9,032 bases of DNA from Flavobacteriaceae bacterium (GTDB lineage: Bacteria; Bacteroidota; Bacteroidia; Flavobacteriales; Flavobacteriaceae). The translations under genes and the position numbers were made by a program. Where the stretch lies: the NCBI GenBank assembly GCA_947461915.1, contig CANHNG010000048.1:1-9032 (forward strand), in the 5' to 3' direction. The notes below the pieces were generated by a model. That model ran no database searches. It was not told the origin of the DNA and saw only the letters and a list, made by a program, of their open reading frames with translations. This document shows, in pieces, positions 1 to 7,977 of the stretch; positions within the stretch are counted from its first letter, which is position 1, and every line of letters starts with the position of its first letter.

Positions 1-1
1 A

Positions 2-988
2 ATAAGCAAGATTGTAAAAAATGCCACCGTTTGCGGTCTTACCAGAGCCGTTAAAAATGATATTGATGTTGCTGCCACGGCCCTTAAAAATGCTGCCCGA
101 CCAAGAATCCACACCGGAATAGGAACTTCAAATTCACACATACAATTTAAACTAAACACCACTCGAGAAGATATTATTGCCCGTGCCAAATATGCTGTTT
201 CCTATGCGAAGACCTTCGTTGAGGATGTAGAATTTTATGCTGAAGATGCCGGAAGGACCGATAATGAATTCTTGGCTAAAGTCTGCGAAGAGGTCATAAA
301 ATCAGGGGCTACAGTGCTTAACATTCCGGACACCACAGGATACTGTTTACCGGAGGAATACGGTGCCAAGATAAAATACCTAAAAGAAAACGTAAAAGGG
401 ATTGAAAACGTAACTATCTCTTGTCATTGCCATAATGATTTAGGGATGGCCACCGCTAATTCGATTGCAGGTGCCATAAACGGAGCCCGACAAATAGAAT
501 GTACCATCAACGGAATAGGGGAAAGAGCAGGAAATACAGCACTTGAAGAAGTGGTGATGATTTTCAAGCAACATCCGTATTTAAACTTATATACCGATGT
601 TAATACCAAACAATTGAACGAAATGAGTCGGTTGGTTTCTGACAGCATGGGAATGATGGTGCAACCCAACAAAGCTATTGTGGGTGCCAATGCCTTTGCA
701 CACAGTTCAGGAATTCACCAAGATGGCGTGATAAAAAATAGGGAGACCTATGAAATTATGGATCCCTTAGATGTAGGCGTTAACGAATCCTCGATAATAC
801 TTACTGCCAGAAGTGGGAGGGCTGCCTTGGCTTACAGAGCCAAAAAAGTAGGTTACGAATTAACCAAAGTGCAATTGGATATTGTATATGTTGAATTTTT
901 GAAATTTGCTGACATCAAAAAAGAAGTTTTGGATACCGATATCCACCAAATTATTGAAGCCTGCAAAATAGAAAGCGACTTAATCTAA
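2..988 (+). CDS. leuA: 2-isopropylmalate synthase, short form (5' end missing)
   Basis: LeuA condenses acetyl-CoA with 2-oxoisovalerate to 2-isopropylmalate, the first committed step of leucine synthesis in the cytosol. The frame is open from base 2, so the start lies upstream; 328 residues are visible and roughly 60 are probably missing. Seen: YAEDAGRTD near the middle of the visible barrel, the metal-binding HCHNDLGMA (His codons at 425 and 431), the family signature [13 protein letters not shown] near 500-538, and [18 protein letters not shown] near 706-758. The protein stops at ESDLI, soon after the helical segment [13 protein letters not shown], so the C-terminal leucine-sensing domain of the roughly 520-residue enterobacterial enzyme is absent. 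Citramalate and homocitrate synthases are relatives, but leuB directly downstream supports LeuA. It is 52 bases from leuB with no terminator between. Confidence 0.93.
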   Translation: MSKIVKNATVCGLTRAVKNDIDVAATALKNAARPRIHTGIGTSNSHIQFKLNTTREDIIARAKYAVSYAKTFVEDVEFYAEDAGRTDNEFLAKVCEEVIKSGATVLNIPDTTGYCLPEEYGAKIKYLKENVKGIENVTISCHCHNDLGMATANSIAGAINGARQIECTINGIGERAGNTALEEVVMIFKQHPYLNLYTDVNTKQLNEMSRLVSDSMGMMVQPNKAIVGANAFAHSSGIHQDGVIKNRETYEIMDPLDVGVNESSIILTARSGRAALAYRAKKVGYELTKVQLDIVYVEFLKFADIKKEVLDTDIHQIIEACKIESDLI

Positions 989-1040
989 AATTAATACTCG
1001 GTTTTTATAAATTGAACAAGCCACAAACAGTTTAAACAAA

Positions 1041-2156
1041 ATGAATTTAAAAATAGCAGTACTTTCGGGAGATGGCATAGGTCCAGAAGTTACCCTGCAA
1101 GCTAAAAAAGCTTTGTATGCTATTAGTGTGGTCTACAATCACGAATTTATTTTTGAAGATGCGTACATTGGCGCTATTGCCATTGAAAAAATAGGCAAGC
1201 CGCTTCCGGATCAAACCTTGAATTTGTGTCGCAATACCGATTCTATATTGTTTGGAGCTATTGGCGATCCAAAATATGATAATGATCCCTATGCCAAAGT
1301 GCGTCCGGAACAAGGATTACTGAAACTCCGAAAAGAATTGGGTTTGTTTGCCAACATCAGACCTATAAAAGCGTATCCTAAGTTAATGGATTCTTCTCCT
1401 ATAAAGAAGGAGGTATTAAAAGGCACCGATTTTATAGTATACAGAGAATTGAACGGTGGAATGTATTTTGGAGAAAAAACTGCCAATGACGATGGTACTT
1501 ATGCATCGGATTTGTGTGAATACCACAAAGACGAAATTTCAAAAATCGCTCACTTGGCATTCCAGGCCGCACAAACCAGACGCAACAAAGTTACTTTGGT
1601 AGACAAAGCCAATGTGATGGAAACGTCTCGTTTGTGGCGAAAAGTGGTTACGGAAATTGCCGCAGAATATCCGGAGGTGATTCTAGAATGTTTGTTTGTA
1701 GACAACGCCGCCATGCAAATAATATTGAATCCAAGACAGTTTGATATTTTATTAACCGATAATCTATTTGGTGATATTTTGTCCGATGAAGCCAGCGTAA
1801 TTTCCGGCTCTAAAGGATTGATGTCTTCGGCATCAATAGGGGAGAAGTATTCGCTTTTTGAACCCATTCACGGTTCGTATCCTGAGGCAAAGGGAAAAAA
1901 CATTGCCAATCCAATAGCATCGATACTTTCGGCTGCCTTGCTATTGGAACATTTTGGATTGACAACAGAATCCAAAAAAGTGATTGAAGCGGTAGAAAAA
2001 GCCATAATCAGTAATGTCGTCACGCTGGATTTAAAAGTAGATTCCCAATTTGGAACCAATGAAGTAGGAGATTTTGTGGTCAATTACATTATGAATGAAG
2101 GTGACATGTATTTCAAAAAAGATTTTGTGCAAATAGGACAATCAACAATAGTATAA
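1041..2156 (+). CDS. leuB: 3-isopropylmalate dehydrogenase
   Basis: LeuB oxidises and decarboxylates 3-isopropylmalate to 2-oxoisocaproate with NAD+, needing Mg2+ or Mn2+. At 371 residues it is slightly longer than the usual 350-365. Seen: the N-terminal GDGIGPEV (residues 10-17), substrate arginines in LRKELGLFANIRP (R97, R107) and YRELNGG (R135), catalytic Tyr142 in MYFGE, catalytic Lys189 in VDKANVME, and metal-binding Asp221, Asp245 and Asp249 in FVDNAAMQ and FGDILSDEAS. The adenine-side segment is EPIHGSYPEAKGKNIANP (274-291). About 20 residues ending QIGQSTIV extend past the usual end; this looks like a lineage-specific tail. The ATG at 1041 places GDGIGPEV at the normal distance and has an A-rich leader. 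The gene lies between leuA and ilvD in an apparent operon. Confidence 0.97.
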   Translation: MNLKIAVLSGDGIGPEVTLQAKKALYAISVVYNHEFIFEDAYIGAIAIEKIGKPLPDQTLNLCRNTDSILFGAIGDPKYDNDPYAKVRPEQGLLKLRKELGLFANIRPIKAYPKLMDSSPIKKEVLKGTDFIVYRELNGGMYFGEKTANDDGTYASDLCEYHKDEISKIAHLAFQAAQTRRNKVTLVDKANVMETSRLWRKVVTEIAAEYPEVILECLFVDNAAMQIILNPRQFDILLTDNLFGDILSDEASVISGSKGLMSSASIGEKYSLFEPIHGSYPEAKGKNIANPIASILSAALLLEHFGLTTESKKVIEAVEKAIISNVVTLDLKVDSQFGTNEVGDFVVNYIMNEGDMYFKKDFVQIGQSTIV

Positions 2157-2163
2157 AAAATAA

Positions 2164-2200
2164 TTTCAAGTTTTTTAGTTTCAAACTTTACAACTTGAAA
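2164..2200. repeat. Imperfect palindrome in leuB-ilvD gap
   Basis: TTTCAAGTT (2164-2172) and AACTTGAAA (2192-2200) are exact inverted copies separated by 19 bases. The spacer contains a second small palindrome, AGTTTCAAACT (2177-2187). The word AACTTGAAAC recurs in the ilvB-ilvN gap, so both belong to the same intergenic repeat family. No T-run follows the right arm, so this is not a standard intrinsic terminator. It may be an mRNA hairpin or simply a low-complexity intergenic repeat. Confidence 0.6.
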
Positions 2201-2234
2201 CCTAAAACTTAAAAAATAAAAATTAAATAATACA

Positions 2235-3908
2235 ATGGAATTAAATAAGTTTAGCAAGACCATCACTCAAGACCAAACTCAACCTGCAGCACAAGCAATG
2301 CTATATGGTATTGGTTTAACAGAAGAAGATTTGAAAAAGGCACAAATAGGAATTGTCAGCATGGGGTATGAAGGAAATACATGCAACATGCACTTGAATG
2401 ATTTAGCCAAAGACGTCAAGAAAGGGGTTTGGAATGCTGATTTAGTGGGGTTAATTTTTAATACGATCGGAGTAAGCGATGGAATTTCGAACGGTACGGA
2501 TGGTATGCGTTTCTCATTGGTCTCTCGTGATGTCATCGCCGATTCTATCGAAACGGTTATGGGAGCGCAATGGTATGATGGCTTGATTGCTATTCCAGGT
2601 TGTGACAAAAATATGCCAGGAGCTCTAATCGCGATGGGAAGGGTAAATCGCCCAGCCATTATGGTGTACGGTGGTACTATTCATTCTGGAAAATGGAAAG
2701 GGGAATCTTTGAATATCGTTTCTGCTTTTGAGGCTTTGGGAAAAAAATTCAACAATACCATAACTCCTGAAGATTTCAAAGGGGTGATACAAAATGCTTG
2801 TCCCGGTGCCGGGGCTTGTGGCGGAATGTATACGGCCAACACTATGGCTTCGGCCATTGAAGCTTTAGGCATGAGTTTACCCTATAGCTCTTCGAATCCT
2901 GCTCTAAGCGAGGATAAAAAGAAAGAATGTGACGATGCTGGAAAAGCCATCCGAATATTATTAGAAAAAGACATCAAGCCTAGAGACATTATGACTCGCG
3001 AAGCTTTTGAAAATGCCATTACTTTGGTAGCGGTTTTAGGCGGTTCGACCAACGCGGTGATGCATTTAATTGCCATGGCGCATTCTGTGGATATAGAAAT
3101 TACCTTGGAAGATTTTCAGGCTATAAGTGATAAAACACCAGTACTTGCTGATTTGAAACCAAGCGGTAAATACATGATGGAAGATTTACACGCTGTTGGC
3201 GGAGTTCCTGCAGTAATGAAATATTTATTGAAAGAAGGTTATCTTCACGGGGAATGCTTAACGGTAACCGGAAAAACCTTGGCCGAAAATTTGGCTACTT
3301 TGCCCGATTTGAATGATGGACAAGAAGTAATCCATGAAATTCAAAAAGCATTGAAAGCCACGGGGAATATCCAAATTTTGTACGGAAACTTAGCCTCAGA
3401 AGGTTGTGTGGCGAAAATAAGCGGAAATGAAGGCGAATACTTTAAAGGAACTGCCGTAGTTTTTGAGAGTGAATTTACTGTTATTCCTGGAATTCAAAGT
3501 GGATTGGTAAAACCTGGAGATGTCGTCGTCATCCGCTATTGCGGACCAAAAGGAGGACCCGGAATGCCCGAAATGCTAAAACCTACTTCGGCTATTATGG
3601 GAGCTGGTTTGGGAAGTTCTGTCGCCTTGATTACGGACGGTAGATTCTCTGGAGGTTCACACGGTTTTGTGGTAGGACACATTACTCCTGAAGCCTATGA
3701 TGGTGGTGGTATTGCTCTAGTTGAAAATGGGGATTTAATCACTATTGATGCGGTAAAAAACACTATTAATTTAAAAATTTCTGATGCGGAATTCGCCAAA
3801 AGAAAGTCAGCTTGGGTTCAACCTGCTTTGAAAGCGCAAAAAGGAGTTTTATTGAAATATGCAAGATCGGTATCAAGCGCATCGACAGGATGTGTAACTG
3901 ATAAATAA
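2235..3908 (+). CDS. ilvD: Dihydroxy-acid dehydratase
   Basis: IlvD dehydrates 2,3-dihydroxyisovalerate and 2,3-dihydroxy-3-methylvalerate to the 2-oxo acid precursors of valine/leucine and isoleucine, using an Fe-S cluster and Mg2+. Its 557 residues match the shorter family type. Seen: Cys50 in [10 protein letters not shown], Cys123 in [16 protein letters not shown], and Cys195 in [17 protein letters not shown]. These three cysteines sit where the [2Fe-2S] ligands of characterised homologues lie. Lys125 of CDKNMP is the position of the carbamylated, metal-binding lysine. The second signature, [14 protein letters not shown], places the probable catalytic base at Ser472. The sugar-acid dehydratase Edd is a relative, but length, motifs and the ilvB-ilvN-ilvC neighbours indicate IlvD. 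The 78-base gap from leuB and 52-base gap to ilvB suggest co-transcription. Confidence 0.98.
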   Translation: MELNKFSKTITQDQTQPAAQAMLYGIGLTEEDLKKAQIGIVSMGYEGNTCNMHLNDLAKDVKKGVWNADLVGLIFNTIGVSDGISNGTDGMRFSLVSRDVIADSIETVMGAQWYDGLIAIPGCDKNMPGALIAMGRVNRPAIMVYGGTIHSGKWKGESLNIVSAFEALGKKFNNTITPEDFKGVIQNACPGAGACGGMYTANTMASAIEALGMSLPYSSSNPALSEDKKKECDDAGKAIRILLEKDIKPRDIMTREAFENAITLVAVLGGSTNAVMHLIAMAHSVDIEITLEDFQAISDKTPVLADLKPSGKYMMEDLHAVGGVPAVMKYLLKEGYLHGECLTVTGKTLAENLATLPDLNDGQEVIHEIQKALKATGNIQILYGNLASEGCVAKISGNEGEYFKGTAVVFESEFTVIPGIQSGLVKPGDVVVIRYCGPKGGPGMPEMLKPTSAIMGAGLGSSVALITDGRFSGGSHGFVVGHITPEAYDGGGIALVENGDLITIDAVKNTINLKISDAEFAKRKSAWVQPALKAQKGVLLKYARSVSSASTGCVTDK

Positions 3909-3916
3909 AAATAAAG

Positions 3917-3941
3917 TGCTAAAAGTCAAAATCCTTTAGCA
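3917..3941. other. Short hairpin in ilvD-ilvB gap
   Basis: TGCTAAA (3917-3923) and TTTAGCA (3935-3941) can pair as a 7-bp stem over an 11-base loop, 9 bases after the ilvD stop. The following bases are A/T mixed without a T-run, so strong termination is unlikely. It could protect a 3' end after processing, or be chance in AT-rich DNA. Confidence 0.3.
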
Positions 3942-3960
3942 ATTATAAAAATAATAAAAA

Positions 3961-5658
3961 ATGGAAAATAATAAAATATCAGGCGCAGAAGCGGTTATTA
4001 GGTGCTTATTGGCCGAAGGCGTAGACTTGGTTTATGGCTACCCAGGCGGTGCTATTATGCCGGTTTACGACGAATTATATAAATTTCAAGATCAATTGCA
4101 TCACGTTTTGGTGCGTCACGAACAAGGGGCTGCCCATGCCGCGCAAGGTTTTGCAAGAGCCACTGGTAAAGTGGGTGTTGCCATTGCCACCTCGGGACCT
4201 GGAGCCACAAATTTGGTAACCGGTATTGCAGATGCCCAAATTGATTCCACACCCTTAGTTTGTATTACAGGCCAAGTAGGGAAACATTTATTGGGTTCAG
4301 ATGCTTTTCAGGAAACAGATATTATTGGAATTTCTACTCCAGTGACCAAATGGAATTACCAAATTACCGAAGCTCATGAGATCCCTGAAATTATCGCAAA
4401 GGCTTTTTATATTGCAAGATCAGGTCGTCCAGGTCCCGTTTTAATTGACATCACCAAAAATGCCCAATTCGACGAATTTGAATTCAGTTATAAAAAGTGT
4501 ACCGGAATTAGAAGTTACAACCCAAAGCCAGTATTAAACCTTAAAAAAGTGGCTGAGGCTGCAGAGTTAATCAATAATGCCAAGAAACCCTACATCATAT
4601 TTGGCCAAGGTATTATTTTAAGCGAGGCGGAAGCGGAGTTAAAAGCGTTTGTGGAAAAATCTGGAATTCCTGCCGCTTGGACTATTTTAGGATTGTCGGC
4701 AATGCCAACAGACCATCCATTAAATGTAGGAATGCTAGGAATGCATGGCAATTATGGTCCCAATGTATTAACCAATGAATGTGATGTGTTGATTGCACTT
4801 GGAATGCGTTTTGACGATAGGGTTACCGGAAATTTGGCCACTTATGCCAAACAAGCGAAAGTCATCCATTTTGAAATTGACCCTGCCGAAATAGATAAAA
4901 ACGTTAAAACAACCGTGGCTGTTTTGGCTGATGTTAAAGAGGCCTTGACGGCTTTGATTCCGTTGATCGACAAAAAATCACACGATTCTTGGCACAACGA
5001 GTTTAAAGAAAAATATAAAATAGAACTTGAAGCGGTTATAAACGAAGAACTAGCTCCTACAAATGACAAGGGAATTTCGATGGGGGAGACCATAGAAATG
5101 ATTAACAAACACTCGAAAGGGAATGCAATCATGGTTTCGGATGTTGGACAACATCAAATGTTTGCGTGTCGTTATGCCAAGTTTAATTCGACTAAAAGTA
5201 ACGTTACCTCGGGTGGTTTGGGAACTATGGGGTTTGCATTACCCGCCGCTATTGGTGCCAAAATGGGAAGACCGGATCGTGAAGTAGTAGCGATAATTGG
5301 CGATGGAGGTTTTCAAATGAACATACAAGAATTAGGGACGATTTTTCAAACACAAGTTCCCGTGAAAATTGTAGTTTTGAACAATGAATTTTTAGGAATG
5401 GTTCGCCAATGGCAAGAATTGTTTTTTGACTTCCGTTATGCGTCTACCAAAATGATAAATCCAAATTTTGTGGCTATTGCAGAAGGATATCACATTAAAT
5501 CTAAAAAAGTAACTAAAAGAGAGGATTTAGATGCTGCCGTTGCTGAAATGATGGCTTCAAAAGATTCTTATTTCTTAGAAGTTATGGTTGAAAAAGAAAA
5601 CAACGTATTCCCAATGATTCCAACAGGAGCTTCGGTTGCGGACATCAGATTATCATAA
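3961..5658 (+). CDS. ilvB: Acetolactate synthase, large catalytic subunit
   Basis: IlvB is the thiamine diphosphate enzyme joining two pyruvates to 2-acetolactate, or pyruvate with 2-oxobutyrate to 2-aceto-2-hydroxybutyrate. Its 565 residues are typical. Seen: the N-terminal thiamine domain with catalytic Glu54 in VRHEQGAAHAAQGFARA, ATSGPGATNLVTGIADAQ (76-93), the central FAD-domain motif RFDDRVTG (283-290), and the C-terminal cofactor and Mg2+ motif running from GDGGFQMN (447-454) to LNNE (473-476). GMVRQWQ carries Trp484, matching the herbicide-contact tryptophan of plant enzymes. These features mark a true anabolic FAD-type AHAS rather than pyruvate oxidase or the catabolic FAD-independent ALS. 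The ilvN regulatory-subunit gene 75 bases downstream supports this. The ATG at 3961 gives the usual short N-terminus before GAEAVIRCL. Confidence 0.97.
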   Translation: MENNKISGAEAVIRCLLAEGVDLVYGYPGGAIMPVYDELYKFQDQLHHVLVRHEQGAAHAAQGFARATGKVGVAIATSGPGATNLVTGIADAQIDSTPLVCITGQVGKHLLGSDAFQETDIIGISTPVTKWNYQITEAHEIPEIIAKAFYIARSGRPGPVLIDITKNAQFDEFEFSYKKCTGIRSYNPKPVLNLKKVAEAAELINNAKKPYIIFGQGIILSEAEAELKAFVEKSGIPAAWTILGLSAMPTDHPLNVGMLGMHGNYGPNVLTNECDVLIALGMRFDDRVTGNLATYAKQAKVIHFEIDPAEIDKNVKTTVAVLADVKEALTALIPLIDKKSHDSWHNEFKEKYKIELEAVINEELAPTNDKGISMGETIEMINKHSKGNAIMVSDVGQHQMFACRYAKFNSTKSNVTSGGLGTMGFALPAAIGAKMGRPDREVVAIIGDGGFQMNIQELGTIFQTQVPVKIVVLNNEFLGMVRQWQELFFDFRYASTKMINPNFVAIAEGYHIKSKKVTKREDLDAAVAEMMASKDSYFLEVMVEKENNVFPMIPTGASVADIRLS

Positions 5659-5661
5659 AAA

Positions 5662-5726
5662 GTTTAAAGTTTAAAGTTTCAGGTTGAGTAACTTGAAACT
5701 TTAAACAAAAGAAACTTTAAACAAAA
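5662..5726. repeat. 17-bp hairpin and tandem repeats in ilvB-ilvN gap
   Basis: Almost the whole 75-base gap is patterned. The arm at 5669-5685 (GTTTAAAGTTTCAGGTT) pairs with 5690-5706 (AACTTGAAACTTTAAAC) over a GAGT loop: 17 base pairs with one G-U. Upstream, GTTTAAA occurs twice in tandem (5662-5668, 5669-5675). Downstream, the 16-mer GAAACTTTAAACAAAA occurs twice in exact tandem (5695-5710, 5711-5726), so a second copy of part of the right arm could compete for pairing. No T-run follows. The structure lies just before ilvN and could affect subunit ratio or mRNA stability. It may equally be a mobile intergenic repeat of the genome. Confidence 0.8.
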
Positions 5727-5733
5727 AATTAAA

Positions 5734-6258
5734 ATGGAAAATAAAATATTCACTATTTCTGTTTATTCAGAAAACAATGTTGGTTTATTGAATAGGATAT
5801 CAGGCATATTCTTGAAACGCCACATCAACATATTAAGCCTAAATGTGTCCGAATCGGAAATTGAAAACGTTTCTCGATTTATCATTGTGGTCAACACCAC
5901 CGAAAAATGGGTGCATAACATTGTAGGACAAATCGAAAAACAAATCGAAGTTATCAAAGCGTTTTATCATATTGATGAGGAAACGATATTTCTTGAAAGC
6001 GCTATTTTTAAAATTGAATCCAGTTTGTTATTCGACGAAAGACAAATACAAAACATCATCAAGGAAAGCCACTCCGAAATAGTGACGGTTTCCAGAGACT
6101 TTTTCGTGATTTCAAAATCGGGAAAACGATCTGAAATAAATGACTTATACAACAAATTAAAACCTTTCGGGATCATGCAGTTTGTGCGTTCCGGAAGAAT
6201 ATCTGTTTCTAAAGAAAAAATGGAAATATCAACTTTATTAGAAGAATTAAAATCATAA
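5734..6258 (+). CDS. ilvN: Acetolactate synthase, small regulatory subunit
   Basis: This is the regulatory partner of IlvB, which activates the catalytic subunit and normally confers valine feedback inhibition. The 174 residues suit the long IlvN/IlvH type. Residues 4-78 form an ACT domain (FTISVYSENNVGLLNRISG, then NILSLNVSESE). Gly17 and Asn32 match, by position and spacing, Gly14 and Asn29 of E. coli IlvH, which are known for valine binding, so feedback sensitivity is probably kept (inference). Residues 85-160 form the second ACT-like C-terminal domain (ESSLLFDERQIQNIIKESHSEI, written here as ESSLLFDERQ and IQNIIKESHSEI; then RSGRISVSK). The N-terminal half diverges from proteobacterial forms but keeps the fold pattern. 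The start ATGGAAAATAA resembles the ilvB start. Only 15 bases separate it from ilvC. Confidence 0.93.
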   Translation: MENKIFTISVYSENNVGLLNRISGIFLKRHINILSLNVSESEIENVSRFIIVVNTTEKWVHNIVGQIEKQIEVIKAFYHIDEETIFLESAIFKIESSLLFDERQIQNIIKESHSEIVTVSRDFFVISKSGKRSEINDLYNKLKPFGIMQFVRSGRISVSKEKMEISTLLEELKS

Positions 6259-6273
6259 ATTAAATATTAAACA

Positions 6274-7743
6274 ATGGCAAATTATTTCAATTCATTACCA
6301 CTTAGATTACAATTAGAACAATTAGGCGTTTGCGAATTCATGGATCAATCCGAATTTGGCGATGGAATTTCTGCTTTGGCAGGGAAAAAAGTAGTTATCG
6401 TAGGTTGCGGTGCTCAAGGGTTAAACCAAGGGTTGAACATGAGAGACTCCGGTTTGGATATATCGTATGCTTTGCGTGGCGAAGCGATAGCCCAAAAAAG
6501 AGCTTCTTTTATGAACGCTGCCGACAATGGTTTCAAAGTGGGAACTTATGAGGAATTAATTCCTACGGCTGATTTGGTTTGTAACCTTACGCCAGACAAA
6601 CAGCATACTGCCGTAGTTACCGCTATTATGCCTTTGATGAAAAAAGGTTCAACATTGGCGTATTCTCACGGTTTTAATATTGTGGAAGAAGGAATGCAAA
6701 TTCGTAAAGATATCACAGTTATTATGTGTGCTCCAAAATGTCCAGGATCTGAAGTTCGTGAAGAATACAAAAGAGGTTTTGGTGTGCCAACATTGATTGC
6801 GGTTCACCCAGAAAACGATCCAAACGGAGCAGGTTTTGCACAAGCAAAAGCGTATGCAGTTGCCACTGGAGGTCACAGAGCGGGAGTATTGCGTTCTTCC
6901 TTCGTAGCGGAAGTAAAATCAGATTTAATGGGAGAGCAGACAATTCTTTGTGGTTTGTTACAAACAGGTTCTATTTTATGTTTTGACAAAATGGTTGCCG
7001 AAGGAGTTGATGCAGGATATGCTTCAAAATTAATTCAATACGGATGGGAAACTATTACCGAAGCCTTGAAACATGGTGGAATTACCAATATGATGGATAG
7101 ATTGTCTAATCCTGCTAAAATTGTAGCATTCAATGTTTCGGAAGAGTTAAAAGACATTATGCGTCCTTTGTTCCAAAAACACATGGATGATATTATCTCT
7201 GGTCACTTTTCTAAAACAATGATGGAAGATTGGGCCAATGACGATAAAAACTTATTGTCTTGGAGAGCAGCTACTGGCGACACTAATTTTGAAAAAACAC
7301 CAGCAGGAAATATTGAAATTGCGGAGCAAGAATATTTTGATAATGGAGTATTGATGGTCGCTATGGTAAAAGCGGGTGTTGAATTGGCTTTTGAAGCCAT
7401 GACAGATTCTGGAATTATCGAAGAATCTGCTTACTATGAATCATTACACGAAACACCGCTTATTGCTAACACTATTGCAAGAAAAAAATTATTCGAAATG
7501 AACCGCGTTATTTCTGACACGGCGGAATACGGTTGCTATTTGTTTGATCATGCTTGTAAACCTTTAATTGCTGAATATGTTAAAAATGCACCAAGTAATT
7601 TAGTTGGTCGTCCTTTTGGTAACGGTAATGGAGTTGACAATAAACAATTAATCGAAGTAAATAGCATCATCAGAAACCACCCTGTTGAAGAAATAGGAGC
7701 TTGGTTGAGAGAATCAATGACAGCAATGAAAAAAATAGGATAA
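6274..7743 (+). CDS. ilvC: Ketol-acid reductoisomerase, class II (long form)
   Basis: IlvC isomerises and reduces 2-acetolactate and 2-aceto-2-hydroxybutyrate to the dihydroxy acids used by IlvD, with Mg2+ and normally NADPH. At 489 residues it is the long class II form with a duplicated knotted C-terminal domain, like the 491-residue E. coli enzyme and unlike the roughly 330-residue class I form. Seen: the Rossmann motif [14 protein letters not shown] (40-53), NADPH phosphate-contact residues Arg68, Arg76 and Ser78, His132 in YSHGFNI, metal ligands Asp217 and Glu221 in [10 protein letters not shown], and Glu389, Glu393 and Ser414. Numbering equals E. coli IlvC at each site through at least residue 414. 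The N-terminus MANYFNSL also matches, fixing the start. It is the last gene of the operon, with a terminator about 65 bases downstream. Confidence 0.98.
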   Translation: MANYFNSLPLRLQLEQLGVCEFMDQSEFGDGISALAGKKVVIVGCGAQGLNQGLNMRDSGLDISYALRGEAIAQKRASFMNAADNGFKVGTYEELIPTADLVCNLTPDKQHTAVVTAIMPLMKKGSTLAYSHGFNIVEEGMQIRKDITVIMCAPKCPGSEVREEYKRGFGVPTLIAVHPENDPNGAGFAQAKAYAVATGGHRAGVLRSSFVAEVKSDLMGEQTILCGLLQTGSILCFDKMVAEGVDAGYASKLIQYGWETITEALKHGGITNMMDRLSNPAKIVAFNVSEELKDIMRPLFQKHMDDIISGHFSKTMMEDWANDDKNLLSWRAATGDTNFEKTPAGNIEIAEQEYFDNGVLMVAMVKAGVELAFEAMTDSGIIEESAYYESLHETPLIANTIARKKLFEMNRVISDTAEYGCYLFDHACKPLIAEYVKNAPSNLVGRPFGNGNGVDNKQLIEVNSIIRNHPVEEIGAWLRESMTAMKKIG

Positions 7744-7806
7744 TTACAATATCCTCACTCACTATTTAGGAGTGCTGGAATTTTTGATTTTCCTTTGGTT
7801 AAGAAT

Positions 7807-7833
7807 CCGTCTCATAACTGAGGCGGTTTTTTT
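7807..7833 (+). terminator. Intrinsic terminator after ilvC
   Basis: CCGTCTCA (7807-7814) pairs with TGAGGCGG (7819-7826) over a TAAC loop, giving 8 base pairs with one T-G, followed directly by seven T residues (7827-7833). This is a standard Rho-independent terminator, placed to end the leuA-ilvC transcript and separate it from the gene at 7978. Confidence 0.9.
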
Positions 7834-7855
7834 ATGCGTTACCTTATCTGAAAAT

Positions 7856-7920
7856 ATATTTTCAAACCATTTAAAGACTATATTTGTGAAGTTTTTTAAA
7901 TAAAATCTGATATTTTCAAA
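7856..7920. repeat. Paired 11-mer ATATTTTCAAA flanking the promoter
   Basis: ATATTTTCAAA occurs exactly at 7856-7866 and 7910-7920, 54 bases apart, on either side of the TATATTTG box. Two identical copies around a promoter could be operator sites. In AT-rich DNA an 11-mer repeat may also be coincidence. Confidence 0.4.
7859..7886 (+). promoter_or_regulatory. Probable Bacteroidetes-type promoter
   Basis: TATATTTG at 7879-7886 fits the Bacteroidetes -7 box TAnnTTTG. A T-rich stretch, TTTTC (7859-7863), lies about 19 bases upstream, where a TTTG-like -33 element is expected, but matches only partly. Transcription would start near 7892, giving a leader of about 85 bases before the ATG at 7978. 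It lies after the ilvC terminator, so it would drive the ubiquitin-fusion gene independently. Such AT-rich matches can arise by chance. Confidence 0.45.
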
Positions 7921-7977
7921 TCCTAAATTATAGTGCAAAGAAACCATAGCCTATAAATACACCATATAAAACCAACT

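Noticed and set aside
424..690. Antisense open frames inside leuA, leuB, ilvD, ilvB, ilvN and ilvC
   Set aside because: Each lies within a clearly coding, conserved gene on the opposite strand, has no recognisable domain and fits chance shadow frames.
272..988. LeuA starting at the TTG codon at 272
   Set aside because: The frame is open to base 2 and the upstream residues continue the LeuA barrel ([12 protein letters not shown]), so 272 is internal and the gene is cut by the window edge.
5662..5726. CRISPR-like or transposon-end repeats
   Set aside because: Repeats are directly adjacent, AT-rich, with no spacers and no transposase nearby.
1..7743. Leader-peptide attenuator or T-box controlling the operon
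   Set aside because: The operon start is upstream of the window, and the internal gaps show no leucine/valine-rich short peptide or T-box features.
7762..7947. 61-residue minus-strand frame between ilvC and the ubiquitin gene
   Set aside because: It runs through the ilvC terminator and the promoter region, is very AT-biased and shows no domain or start context.
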